This document shows, piece by piece, positions 55,136 to 63,004 of a stretch of 64,000 bases of DNA (positions are counted from its first letter, which is position 1; every line of letters begins with the position of its first letter). The stretch lies in assembly GCA_016789305.1 (NCBI GenBank), contig JAEURJ010000009.1, forward strand, positions 310,001-374,000, given 5' to 3'. Under the pieces are notes generated by a model. That model did not search any database. It was not told where the DNA came from and saw nothing but the letters and a program-made list of their open reading frames with translations. Origin of the DNA: Anaerolineales bacterium. Its GTDB lineage: Bacteria > Chloroflexota > Anaerolineae > Anaerolineales > Villigracilaceae. Position numbers and translations under genes: made by a program.

Positions 55136-56314
55136 TTATTGCGCAAGCAACGTCATCGGGACCGGCATGAAGACCAAAACGAAGATGATCAACATTAACA
55201 CAGCAAGCGCGCGACGGGTTGGGTCGAGAGCGGTGATTTGATCCAACGGCTGCGCCTGCACACGTCCCAGCCAGAAGAGCAATGCCGCCCACAGCCACCA
55301 TCCACTCCAGACAAAACCGAGCATCAAAAGCAACCCAACAATATATGGAAAGGCTTTCTTTGCTTTATCACCGAACAACCCGTAGACTACATGTCCGCCG
55401 TCCAATGTACCGGCAGGGATAAGGTTCAGGCCGGTAACCAACAATCCACCCCAACCGGCAAAGGCAACAGGATGAATGAACACGTCCAGGCCGCCAAACG
55501 GCACCGGCTTTCCCGTGAAGAAATATTGAATCCAATAAAAAATGGTTTGTGGTTCAACAGGAGCCGGCAGCAGTTTTCCAAACACAATGAATTTCGCCAG
55601 TAGATACATCAAGGAATTACCTTCAATATACCCGTTAGGGCTTGGTTCAATCTTTCCTAATGCGGAAAGTTGAAGGCCATAAAGCAGCACAGGAATCGCG
55701 ACAATTAACCCCGCCAGCGGACCTGCAATGCCGATATCAAACAAAACCCGCTTATTCTTCGGGGTGCCTCGCATGAGAATAGCCGCGCCCATTGTTCCAA
55801 GTGGGCTTAATGGAAAAGGAATGAAATATGGAAGAGTGGCGGGGGTCTTGTGATAACGGCTCATAAAATAATGTCCAAATTCATGCGCCAGCAAAATCCC
55901 CAATAAGCTCGCTGCAAAGGGCAAGCCTGTAGGGATTGCCCTCGCCAATGCAAGCAATTGTCCCATCGCATCCTGCGGAATTGGACCTTCCGGCTGCGCC
56001 CCGGCCAGCATCACACTCAAAACTGTCAGCACAAATAAGATTACATTCGTGGACACTTTATCCGGTTGTTGTTCCGGTTGCTTTGGCGCAATATAGATCA
56101 CATGTCTGTCTTCTTCCAGGCGAAACAAAGGCATCAGGGAATATTGAGCCAGCGCATCGGTCAACTGGTCAAAAGCGGCAACAGAATCTTCAATAAGCAA
56201 TTCACCACGAAAGCGAACGAGCGTGCCTTTTAGGGGGTCCATGCTGGTCACATCATCGATGCGAAAAACACGCCTGACGATATTATTCAACACTTCAGTT
56301 TCAGGGACGGACAT
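55136..56314 (-). CDS. M50 site-2 protease
   Basis: 392 residues. A cytoplasmic N-terminal domain of about 90 residues (LNNIVRRVFRIDDVTSMDPLKG, then RGELLIEDSVAAFDQL) precedes the membrane core. The core has HEFGH in GILLAHEFGHYFMSRYH and the third ligand in GTLDGGHVVYGLFG. The start was set at the ATG at 56314 (AAGGAG five bases upstream); the frame stays open through the tRNA-Sec gene upstream, but that part is not coding. Lies downstream of tRNA-Sec on the same strand and may be partly co-transcribed. Confidence 0.93.
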   Translation of the reverse strand: MSVPETEVLNNIVRRVFRIDDVTSMDPLKGTLVRFRGELLIEDSVAAFDQLTDALAQYSLMPLFRLEEDRHVIYIAPKQPEQQPDKVSTNVILFVLTVLSVMLAGAQPEGPIPQDAMGQLLALARAIPTGLPFAASLLGILLAHEFGHYFMSRYHKTPATLPYFIPFPLSPLGTMGAAILMRGTPKNKRVLFDIGIAGPLAGLIVAIPVLLYGLQLSALGKIEPSPNGYIEGNSLMYLLAKFIVFGKLLPAPVEPQTIFYWIQYFFTGKPVPFGGLDVFIHPVAFAGWGGLLVTGLNLIPAGTLDGGHVVYGLFGDKAKKAFPYIVGLLLMLGFVWSGWWLWAALLFWLGRVQAQPLDQITALDPTRRALAVLMLIIFVLVFMPVPMTLLAQ

Positions 56315-56368
56315 CATATCTCCTTGAGAGCAGTCACAGGGTAAAGCCCTGTTCATCATATTAAAAAG

Positions 56369-56462
56369 CGGGAGTGGATGGGAGTCGAACCCACCGCGAC
56401 CCGCAACGCGACCCGCCACAGGTTTTGAAGACCAGGAAGCCCACCGGGACCTAACCACTCCC
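56369..56462 (-). tRNA. selC: tRNA-Sec (anticodon TCA)
   Basis: 94 nt. Acceptor stem of 8 bp (GGGAGTGG with CCACTCCC) and T stem of 5 bp, the 8+5 layout of bacterial tRNA-Sec. The D stem has 6 bp (AGGTCC/GGGCTT), the anticodon loop is CTTCAAA with TCA at 56426-56428, the variable arm is long, and the T loop is TTCGACT. G discriminator; CCA not encoded. One mismatch in the anticodon stem. This implies selenoprotein synthesis in the organism; selA, selB and selD are not in the window. Confidence 0.93.
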
Positions 56463-56469
56463 GCGTACA

Positions 56470-56498
56470 AGCATAACCTACCGAATGCAGTTTCGCAA
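56470..56498 (-). promoter_or_regulatory. Promoter of tRNA-Sec
   Basis: TTGCGA (56493-56498) and TATGCT (56470-56475) with 17 bp between. The expected start lies about 7 bases on, close to the tRNA 5' end. Confidence 0.65.
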
Positions 56499-56568
56499 GT
56501 TATCCTCATTTCTTATTAACAAATCTGAGCGCACGCCATTTGCAGAGGGGTTGAATAACAATCTCCAT

Positions 56569-56597
56569 TTGCCAGAAACAGGAAAGGAGGCTATAAT
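56569..56597 (+). promoter_or_regulatory. Promoter of tRNA-Pro
   Basis: TTGCCA (56569-56574) and perfect TATAAT (56592-56597), 17 bp apart, ending 14 bp before the tRNA. Confidence 0.8.
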
Positions 56598-56611
56598 GCC
56601 ACTCGCTCAAA

Positions 56612-56685
56612 CGGGGCGTGGCGCAGCCCGGTAGCGCGCTTGCATGGGGTGCAAGAGGTCGCAGGTTCGAATCCTGTCGCCCCGA
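56612..56685 (+). tRNA. tRNA-Pro (anticodon GGG)
   Basis: 74 nt cloverleaf: acceptor CGGGGCG/CGCCCCG, D arm GCGCAGCCCGGTAGCGC, anticodon stem CTTGC/GCAAG with loop ATGGGGT, T arm CAGGTTCGAATCCTG. CCA is not encoded. Confidence 0.97.
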
Positions 56686-56715
56686 CAGCTAACCCTTCAA
56701 TGGGAACAAGTAAGG

Positions 56716-56748
56716 AAAACCGTCCTGCCGGAAGGACGGTTTTATTTT
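56716..56748 (+). terminator. Intrinsic terminator after tRNA-Pro
   Basis: 11-bp arms AAAACCGTCCT and AGGACGGTTTT followed by ATTTTATT. Confidence 0.9.
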
Positions 56749-56770
56749 ATTGTAAGATCACGAGCTTACC

Positions 56771-57139
56771 ATGTCGTCAAACGAACCATTCACACGATCA
56801 AAGACAACAAACAAGCATTCCATCATCAGCCTCATTCTCGGCATCCTCACACTGTTGGTGTTTTGCGGCAGCATCGTCATCCCCATTCCACTCACCAGTT
56901 TTATCTGCGCACCTGTCAGCGCGCTGATCGGATTGGGTGCCTTGATCTACGGATTTGTATCGCTTCAAAAAATCAAACAAAACGATGAAACCGGTCATCC
57001 CATGGCATGGACCGGAATCCTGATCGGCGGGTTTGTGCTGCTTTGTCTTCTCTGCATGATCATTGCCATCGCATCCTTGTTTTACTTTTCACCTGGCACA
57101 ATCCCTGTACCGGAGTTCATCCAGAAATTCCAATTGTAA
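56771..57139 (+). CDS. DUF4190-type membrane protein
   Basis: 122 residues. N-terminal polar leader, then paired hydrophobic segments IISLILGILTLLVFCGSIVI and VSALIGLGALIYGFVSL. The segment KQNDETGHPMAWTGILIGG after them is the DUF4190 hallmark (Gly-x-x-Met/Ala-Trp-x-Gly-Ile). A final segment and short tail follow. Unknown function; common in Chloroflexota and Actinobacteria. Lies between tRNA-Pro and the bifunctional nuclease gene. Confidence 0.85.
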   Translation: MSSNEPFTRSKTTNKHSIISLILGILTLLVFCGSIVIPIPLTSFICAPVSALIGLGALIYGFVSLQKIKQNDETGHPMAWTGILIGGFVLLCLLCMIIAIASLFYFSPGTIPVPEFIQKFQL

Positions 57140-57181
57140 AATTTGCCTTTATGCTAAAATAGCCACATCGGAGTTCATTCC

Positions 57182-57754
57182 ATGTCAGATATGATTGAAG
57201 TACAAATCGATAGCATTCGCGTTCACCTCATGGCACCGCATCGTGTGGTGGTGTTAAAGGAAGTCAACTCGGAACGTTATCTCACCATTTGGGTCGGGCC
57301 ATACGAAGCAGAGGCCATTACCGTTGCCCTGCAGGAAGTTGAAATGGTTCGCCCGCTCACCCACGATCTCATTAAAAACATATTCAACGCTTTCAACGCC
57401 CGCATCACCCGCGTCGAAATTTTGCGTTTGCAGGATGATATCTTCTACGGCAATATTGTCGCGAATGCGGAAGGACGCGAGATCAATATTGATTCACGTC
57501 CTTCGGATGCCATCGCCATCGCCGTCCGCGCTCATGTGCCGATCACAGTCAACAGAAGCGTGATGGACTCGGCAGGACAATCTCCGGAGCAGGATCTGCC
57601 TGAAACGGCCGCTCCTGCCGCGCCTCAGAGAGAAGCGCCTCCCCCACTCACTGAAGAAGGAAATGACCGATTAAACGTCTTCAAGGATTTCCTTGACAAG
57701 CTCGACATTGACGATGCAGACAAAAAAGACAAACCCGATTCACCCACACCCTGA
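57182..57754 (+). CDS. Bifunctional nuclease family protein (DUF151)
   Basis: 190 residues. Residues 1-130 are the BFN/DUF151 domain (VVVLKEVNSERYLTIWVGPY, AREINIDSRPSDAIAIAVR-type segment), followed by an acidic, Pro-rich tail. Family members have reported DNase/RNase activity (family knowledge). Fifteen bp upstream of dnaB; probably co-transcribed with the replication genes. Confidence 0.92.
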   Translation: MSDMIEVQIDSIRVHLMAPHRVVVLKEVNSERYLTIWVGPYEAEAITVALQEVEMVRPLTHDLIKNIFNAFNARITRVEILRLQDDIFYGNIVANAEGREINIDSRPSDAIAIAVRAHVPITVNRSVMDSAGQSPEQDLPETAAPAAPQREAPPPLTEEGNDRLNVFKDFLDKLDIDDADKKDKPDSPTP

Positions 57755-57769
57755 AACTGATATCCCTCA

Positions 57770-59143
57770 ATGACAGATTATTTCCCTGAAACAGATTCAC
57801 CCGCCCCCGCCGCTCCGACCATTCCTCACAGCCGAGAAGCAGAAGAAGCCGTCGTAGGGGCGGTGCTGATTAATCCCGAAGCCTATTACGACGTTGCCCA
57901 ATTTCTGGCTGCGGATGATTTTTATATTCACCGTCACCAATGGATCTGGGAAGCCTATACGCGTTTACACGAACAGCGCATTCCCACCGACCTGCTCACT
58001 CTCTCTGAAGAGCTTGATCGAATGGGTCAGCTTCAAGAGATCGGCGGTTCGGCATATCTCACTTCTTTAATTAACCAGGTTCCATCTTCCCTCAACGCAG
58101 AATCCTATGGCCGCATTGTGGAAGGACATTCCATTCGCCGCAAGATGATCAATGCCGCAAACAAGATCGCGTCGCTGGCATATAGCGAAGAAAATGTGAT
58201 CGACACGGTAATGAATGAGGCGGAGAAGGCCATCTTCAACGTCAGCGAGCGCCGACTCAAACACGACCTCCAACCGATTGCCTCGGTCCTGAGCGATTAC
58301 TATGACCGCATCGACGAACTCGCCAAACGTCCCGATGACATTATGGGCGTCCCCACAGGTTTCATTGACCTCGACCGCATATTGAACGGCCTTAACAAAT
58401 CCGATTTGATGATCATCGCAGGTCGTCCTGGTCAGGGTAAGACAGGCTTTTTGCTTTCGATTGCCAAGAACGCGGCACTCACCCATAAAAAGAAGGTCGC
58501 CATCTTCTCGCTGGAAATGTCAAACGAACAGGTGGTGCAGCGTTTGATCTCCAACGAAACCGGTATTGACTCGCAGCGCCTGCGCAGCGGCAAACTTACT
58601 GAACAGGAATGGCCGCTCTTCACCCATTCCATTGAAGTATTTTCCGATACAAAATTATTTCTCGACGACACCCCAGCCATCACGCCGATGCAGTTGCGTA
58701 CAAAGTGCCGCCGCCTGCACATGGAGCATGGACTCGACCTCATCGTCGTAGATTACCTACAATTGATGGGCGGTGACACTCGCAACGACAACCGCGTGCA
58801 AGAAGTGTCCTACATTTCTCGCAACTTAAAAATTCTCGCACGCGAATTAAATGTGCCCGTTCTCACCGCCGCACAATTAAGCCGCGCAGTCGAACAACGT
58901 ACCGACAAACGCCCGGTACTTTCCGACTTGCGCGAATCTGGCTCCCTCGAACAGGATGCCGATATCGTCATGTTCATTTATCGTCCTGATCAATATGAAA
59001 AAGATAGCGATAAACATAACGTGGCTGAGATCATCATCGCGAAGCATCGCAATGGTCCCGTGGGCAGCGTGGAGTTGGTCTTCCGCGGTGCGTTGACGAA
59101 GTTCGAGAACGCCGCCACCAAGGTCTTCCGCCCGAACGAATAA
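57770..59143 (+). CDS. dnaB: Replicative DNA helicase DnaB
   Basis: 457 residues, normal length. N-terminal domain (PHSREAEEAVVGAVLINPEA), linker, then the RecA-like motor: Walker A AGRPGQGKTGF, Walker B DLIVVDYLQLMGG, and DLRESGSLEQDADIVMFIYR. Unwinds DNA at the fork. Followed by a DnaD-like gene and a helicase-loader gene, a coherent primosome cluster. Confidence 0.98.
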   Translation: MTDYFPETDSPAPAAPTIPHSREAEEAVVGAVLINPEAYYDVAQFLAADDFYIHRHQWIWEAYTRLHEQRIPTDLLTLSEELDRMGQLQEIGGSAYLTSLINQVPSSLNAESYGRIVEGHSIRRKMINAANKIASLAYSEENVIDTVMNEAEKAIFNVSERRLKHDLQPIASVLSDYYDRIDELAKRPDDIMGVPTGFIDLDRILNGLNKSDLMIIAGRPGQGKTGFLLSIAKNAALTHKKKVAIFSLEMSNEQVVQRLISNETGIDSQRLRSGKLTEQEWPLFTHSIEVFSDTKLFLDDTPAITPMQLRTKCRRLHMEHGLDLIVVDYLQLMGGDTRNDNRVQEVSYISRNLKILARELNVPVLTAAQLSRAVEQRTDKRPVLSDLRESGSLEQDADIVMFIYRPDQYEKDSDKHNVAEIIIAKHRNGPVGSVELVFRGALTKFENAATKVFRPNE

Positions 59144-59181
59144 TTTGTAAGGGCATAGCGACGCTGTGCCCCAACAGAAAT

Positions 59182-59847
59182 ATGATGAATAAATTTTCAG
59201 GCTTTACCTCCTCTGAAACATTCACCCAGGTTCCGGATGCGCTCTTTCACATGCTGAAAGAGATCGAAGATGCGGAAGAATTAAAGATCGCGTTTTACAG
59301 CATCTGGCGCATCGAACATATGGAAGGAAATTTCCGTGCGTTGGGAGAAAAGGATTTCCAGGCTGGGTCGCTTGGGTTGAGCATTAAAGAGCTCCAGCGC
59401 GGGCTGAAGAAATGCGTGGAACGAGGAATCCTGCTCAAGGCGGAGAAAGAGGCGAATGTCCTCTATTTCCTCAACTCTCCCCGCGGACGATTATCTGCCG
59501 AGGCATTTGCGAAAGGTCAAGCGCAGAAATCATCCAAACCAAATCCTGCGCCGCGTGAAGCATCAAATGTGTTCAAATTGTATGAAGAAAACATCGGTGC
59601 ACTCACCCCGTTGATCGCAGATCGGTTGAAGGATGCGGAGGAATTGTATTCCGCCAAATGGATCACCGATGCGATTGGGCTGGCAGTGGAAAACAATGCA
59701 AGAAATTGGAAATATATTGAAGCGATCTTAAAGCGCTGGAAGGAAGAAGGCCGTGCCGAAAAGCAAGATAGACGAAACAATAAAAAAGATGGCGATGAGA
59801 GCCTCCACAGAAAAATCGAGCAGCTTAGAAATCGCTCCAAAAAGTGA
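59182..59847 (+). CDS. DnaD-domain primosome protein
   Basis: 221 residues. N-terminal winged-helix-like region (TQVPDALFHMLKEIEDAEEL, FRALGEKDFQAGSLGLSIKE) and a C-terminal DnaD/DnaB_2 domain (VFKLYEENIGALTPLIADRL, NWKYIEAILKRWKEEG). A short basic tail follows. In Firmicutes DnaD-type proteins remodel origin DNA and help load DnaB (family). The start is ATG; the gene overlaps the next one by 95 bp, an unusually long overlap. Confidence 0.9.
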   Translation: MMNKFSGFTSSETFTQVPDALFHMLKEIEDAEELKIAFYSIWRIEHMEGNFRALGEKDFQAGSLGLSIKELQRGLKKCVERGILLKAEKEANVLYFLNSPRGRLSAEAFAKGQAQKSSKPNPAPREASNVFKLYEENIGALTPLIADRLKDAEELYSAKWITDAIGLAVENNARNWKYIEAILKRWKEEGRAEKQDRRNNKKDGDESLHRKIEQLRNRSKK

Positions 59848-61159
59848 TTTGCTCGGAGATCCAAAATGCCCGCACTGCCAGGGTGTGGGCTATTTGCGTT
59901 CTGATGTTCCAGTGGGTCACCCTGATTTCGGCAAGTTGGAAGTATGCGTGTGCCGCCGATCCAAGGTTGCCAATTTGGTGCGAGATCGTTTGTTTGCGAT
60001 GAGTCATCTCGACGAGTTGAAGGATCTAACCTTCGAATCTTTCAAGCCGCGTGGCCGCAAGGGACTCGGCGAAATGCAAACACGCTCGATCGAGATGGCA
60101 TTTAATCATGCCCAACATTATGCTCAAAATTTAAAAGGCTGGCTCTTGCTGCAAGGCGGATATGGCTGTGGAAAAACACACCTCGCAGCTGCGATTGCAA
60201 ATTATGTGGTCGGCATGGGCGTGCCCACTTTATTTTTGACGGTCCCCGATCTTTTGGACGCCTTGCGCTTCGCCTACGGTTCGGAGGATACGACGTTTGA
60301 AGAACGTTTTGAACAAATTCGTACCGCGCGGCTGCTGGTATTGGATGATTTTGGAACCCAAAATGCCACAGGCTGGGCGCAGGAAAAATTATTTCAGATC
60401 GTTAACTATCGTTACATCAACAAGCTTTCCACGGTGGTGACAACCAACCTGATGCTGGATGAAATCGAAGCACGAATCCGTTCGCGTCTTTCGGACCCGG
60501 AGCTGGTCAGCGCAGTCAGAATGTCCGCACCCGATTATCGCCGCCCAATGGAAGACACCAGCCATCCCGAACTTTCCTCACTGGACTTGCTTGCCGGCAA
60601 AACATTCGGCACTCTCGAAGACCGTGTGGATGAAAAACTGGCATCCGAAGAGCTCAAGTCTTTACAGCGGGCGATCAAGACCGCGCATTCATTTTCAGAG
60701 AAACCCAAAGGCTGGCTGGTTTTCGAGGGCACGTACGGCTGCGGCAAGACCCACATCGCCGCAGCCATTGCCAACTACCGCGCCGGACTGGGCGATCCCC
60801 CACTGTTCGTGATGGTTCCGGACTTACTCGATCATCTGCGGGCAGCCTTCAGCCCCAACTCGGGCACCAGCTACGACCGTCGCTTCGACGAGGTCCGCAC
60901 CGCATCACTGCTTGTGTTGGATGACCTCGGTGCGCAGTCCGCCACGCCGTGGGCACGCGAGAAATTGCACCAGCTCCTAAATTATCGCTACAACGCCGAA
61001 CTCCCCACTGTCATCACATTGGCCAAGGAAAACATGGATCACGGCCAGATCGATGAACGGATCATCACAAGAATGATGGATGAGCGCATTTGCGATTATG
61101 TGAAGATCGAAGCCCCTGCCTATCAGGGCAAGGGCAAGCGGAAAATCGGCAAAAAATAA
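59753..61159 (+). CDS. Tandem AAA+ helicase loader (double DnaC-like)
   Basis: 468 residues. A Cys motif near 40-70 (CPHC...CVC) precedes two DnaC/IstB-like AAA+ domains. Walker A motifs are GGYGCGKTH (about 135) and GTYGCGKTH (about 326); Walker B motifs are LLVLDDFG and LLVLDDLG. Domain 1 keeps a sensor-like VVTTNL, while domain 2 reads TLAKENM there. The two halves are obvious duplicates (YGCGKTHLAAAIANY versus YGCGKTHIAAAIANY). Start GTG with AAGGAAGAAGG upstream, inside the dnaD gene. Usual loaders have one domain. Confidence 0.92.
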   Translation: MPKSKIDETIKKMAMRASTEKSSSLEIAPKSDLLGDPKCPHCQGVGYLRSDVPVGHPDFGKLEVCVCRRSKVANLVRDRLFAMSHLDELKDLTFESFKPRGRKGLGEMQTRSIEMAFNHAQHYAQNLKGWLLLQGGYGCGKTHLAAAIANYVVGMGVPTLFLTVPDLLDALRFAYGSEDTTFEERFEQIRTARLLVLDDFGTQNATGWAQEKLFQIVNYRYINKLSTVVTTNLMLDEIEARIRSRLSDPELVSAVRMSAPDYRRPMEDTSHPELSSLDLLAGKTFGTLEDRVDEKLASEELKSLQRAIKTAHSFSEKPKGWLVFEGTYGCGKTHIAAAIANYRAGLGDPPLFVMVPDLLDHLRAAFSPNSGTSYDRRFDEVRTASLLVLDDLGAQSATPWAREKLHQLLNYRYNAELPTVITLAKENMDHGQIDERIITRMMDERICDYVKIEAPAYQGKGKRKIGKK

Positions 61160-61179
61160 TCTGCTCACACTAAATTCAC

Positions 61180-61208
61180 AAAAAACGGCCTACACCCGGC
61201 CGTTTTTT
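61180..61208 (+). terminator. Terminator of replication cluster
   Basis: 11-bp arms AAAAAACGGCC and GGCCGTTTTTT with loop TACACCC. Confidence 0.95.
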
Positions 61209-61234
61209 GTATTAACCACAGAATCATCAACGTG

Positions 61235-61251
61235 GTTGATAACTGGTATCA
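61235..61251. promoter_or_regulatory. Inverted repeat upstream of FTR1 gene
   Basis: TTGATA-ACTGG-TATCAA, perfect 6-bp arms with a 5-bp centre, 84 bp before the start of the iron permease gene. Possible operator for an iron regulator; not a recognised Fur or DtxR consensus. Confidence 0.35.
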
Positions 61252-61334
61252 AGCGGCCAACTAGATTCATCCGGCGGCCTCGCTTATAAACAAGATAATT
61301 AATACCGAAAATCACATATAAGGAAAAGAAACAA

Positions 61335-62198
61335 ATGCTTCCCTCTTATTTACTTTCCCTGCGCGAAGGCCTTGAAGCCGCCCTTATCATTGGCATCGTG
61401 CTGGGTGCTTTGCAAAAAATCCGCCGCACCGACCTTGCTCCCATGCTATGGTATGGCACGCTGGCTGCGGTCGGCGTCAGCATCCTTACAGCCATCCTGC
61501 TTACCGTGCTTGGTCTAAGCCTCGAAGGCAGCGCTGAACAAATCTACGAAGGCATCACCATGTTCATCGCCGCCGGTCTGCTCACATGGATGATCTTCTG
61601 GATGGGCCAACAAGCTCGTACACTCAAAGCTGAACTCGAAGCGGATGTCAACAAAGCGGCTGCTTCCACAAATAAGCGTGCGCTTTTCTGGATGGCCTTC
61701 ATCGCCGTGGTACGCGAAGGTGTGGAACTTGCCTTCTTCATCACTGCCGCATTCTTTGCCGGCAATAATCAAAACTTGGGAACAAACGCCATTCAAACTC
61801 TTGCCGGTGTCGTTCTGGGTTTGGGCACTTCCATTTTGCTGGGCTGGTCACTCTTTGCCACCACTGTTCGCCTTGACCTGCGCCGTTTCTTTCAGGTCAC
61901 CGGCTTCATACTCATTTTGTTCGCGGGTGGACTCGTCGCTCACGGAATTCATGAATTCAACGAAATCGGCTGGATTCCCAACATTATCGAACACGTTTGG
62001 GATGTCAACACAGTGGTCGATGAAAATTCCGTCTTCGGCGAATTACTCAAGACCCTCTTTGGGTATAACGGCAATCCATCCCTGACGGAAATGATCGGAT
62101 ACTTTGCCTATCTCATCATCGTCGCGATCTTCTTCCAGCGAAACAACACGATCAAGCAGGATAAAAAGATCGGTCAACCGCAGGCGCAAGCCGGGTAA
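61335..62198 (+). CDS. FTR1 family iron permease
   Basis: 287 residues with seven hydrophobic segments. The two REGLE-type motifs are visible as SLREGLEAALI (near residue 10) and VVREGVELAFF (near 135). This is the EfeU/FTR1 ferric-iron permease layout, acting at the cytoplasmic membrane. No efeO or efeB gene follows. Ribosome site AAGGAAAAG precedes the ATG. Single gene ending in a terminator; possibly controlled by the inverted repeat upstream. Confidence 0.93.
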   Translation: MLPSYLLSLREGLEAALIIGIVLGALQKIRRTDLAPMLWYGTLAAVGVSILTAILLTVLGLSLEGSAEQIYEGITMFIAAGLLTWMIFWMGQQARTLKAELEADVNKAAASTNKRALFWMAFIAVVREGVELAFFITAAFFAGNNQNLGTNAIQTLAGVVLGLGTSILLGWSLFATTVRLDLRRFFQVTGFILILFAGGLVAHGIHEFNEIGWIPNIIEHVWDVNTVVDENSVFGELLKTLFGYNGNPSLTEMIGYFAYLIIVAIFFQRNNTIKQDKKIGQPQAQAG

Positions 62199-62212
62199 AT
62201 ATCGTTTTTAGG

Positions 62213-62253
62213 AACAGGCTTCAGGTCCAATGTGACCCGAAGCCTGTTTTTTT
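62213..62253 (+). terminator. Terminator after FTR1 gene
   Basis: Arms AACAGGCTTC-A-GGTC and GACC-C-GAAGCCTGTT with one mismatch, followed by seven T. Confidence 0.92.
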
Positions 62254-62257
62254 ATCC

Positions 62258-62306
62258 TTGACAAAGTTCGGAAAATAAATATACTAAGTGTATAATGAAC
62301 ACTAAG
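62258..62306 (+). promoter_or_regulatory. Promoter and candidate NrtR operator
   Basis: TTGACA (62258-62263) and TATACT (62280-62285), 16 bp apart, place the transcription start about 3 bases before the ATG at 62295, so the mRNA is nearly leaderless. The imperfect palindrome CTAAGTGT/ACACTAAG overlaps the -10 box and the start codon, and is a plausible site for autoregulation. Confidence 0.6.
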
Positions 62307-62954
62307 TATGAGCAGCCAGGCATTACCGTTGACCTTGCGATCTTCACAATCAGCAACAATAAGCTCAAAGTGATGCTGATCAAAAGAGCCGAAGAGCCTT
62401 TTCGAGATACATGGTCCATGCCGGGCGGGTTTCTACTGCATGGCGAATCGCTGGAGGAAGCCGCCCACCGCGTGTTATGTGAAAAAACCGGTGTGAAGAA
62501 TGTGTATATGGAGCAGCTTTACACGTTCGGTGACCCGAAGCGCGATCCGCGCTCCCGCGTGATCACTGTCGCCTACTTCGCATTGATCCCATGGAAGGAA
62601 CTCGACCAACCGGAATCACAAAAAGTGGCTGACCTCACCTGGTCCGCTGTCGACGGCCTTCCCAAACTTGCATTCGATCACAAAATCATTCTCAATTATG
62701 CGGTGAAACGTCTGCGCGCAAAGGCAAGTTACAGCAACATCGTGTACGGCCTGATGCCCAAACAGTTCAGGCTTTCGGAACTTCAAAGCATGTACGAGAT
62801 CATCATCAACGATAAGTTGGATAAAAGGAACTTTAGAAAACAAATGCTTGCGACCGGTCTGCTTGAAGAAACTGGAAAAAAAGATATTACCGGCGCGCAC
62901 AGACCTGCCATGCTATATCAATTCAAAAAAATGGAAATTGCTTTTTTCAACTAA
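62295..62954 (+). CDS. nrtR: NrtR-type Nudix transcriptional regulator
   Basis: 219 residues. N-terminal Nudix domain (GITVDLAIFTISNNKLKVML, box GESLEEAAHRVLCEKTGV) and a C-terminal winged helix (VYGLMPKQFRLSELQSMYEI, then DKRNFRKQMLATGLLEET). This two-domain layout is that of NrtR, which represses NAD-metabolism genes and senses ADP-ribose-type ligands (family). The Nudix catalytic box looks degenerate, as is common in these regulators. A nicotinamidase-like gene follows 50 bp on, fitting NAD salvage control. Nearly leaderless mRNA. Confidence 0.9.
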   Translation: MNTKYEQPGITVDLAIFTISNNKLKVMLIKRAEEPFRDTWSMPGGFLLHGESLEEAAHRVLCEKTGVKNVYMEQLYTFGDPKRDPRSRVITVAYFALIPWKELDQPESQKVADLTWSAVDGLPKLAFDHKIILNYAVKRLRAKASYSNIVYGLMPKQFRLSELQSMYEIIINDKLDKRNFRKQMLATGLLEETGKKDITGAHRPAMLYQFKKMEIAFFN

Positions 62955-62955
62955 A

Positions 62956-62985
62956 GCTCTTTTGGGGGCTAAGCCCTCGAAAAGC
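62956..62985. repeat. Hairpin related to the 19526 palindrome
   Basis: Arms GCTCTTTTGGGGGCT and AAGCCCTCGAAAAGC with mismatches and the core GGGGCTAAGCCC, as in the palindrome at 19526-19556. Each copy ends about 20 bp before the start of the next gene. Confidence 0.55.
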
Positions 62986-63004
62986 GACCATACAGGAAAA
63001 CAAA

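Noticed and set aside
56315..56509. N-terminal extension of the M50 protease through the tRNA-Sec gene
   Set aside because: The open frame covers a structural tRNA; the ATG at 56314 has a proper ribosome site and fits the family start.
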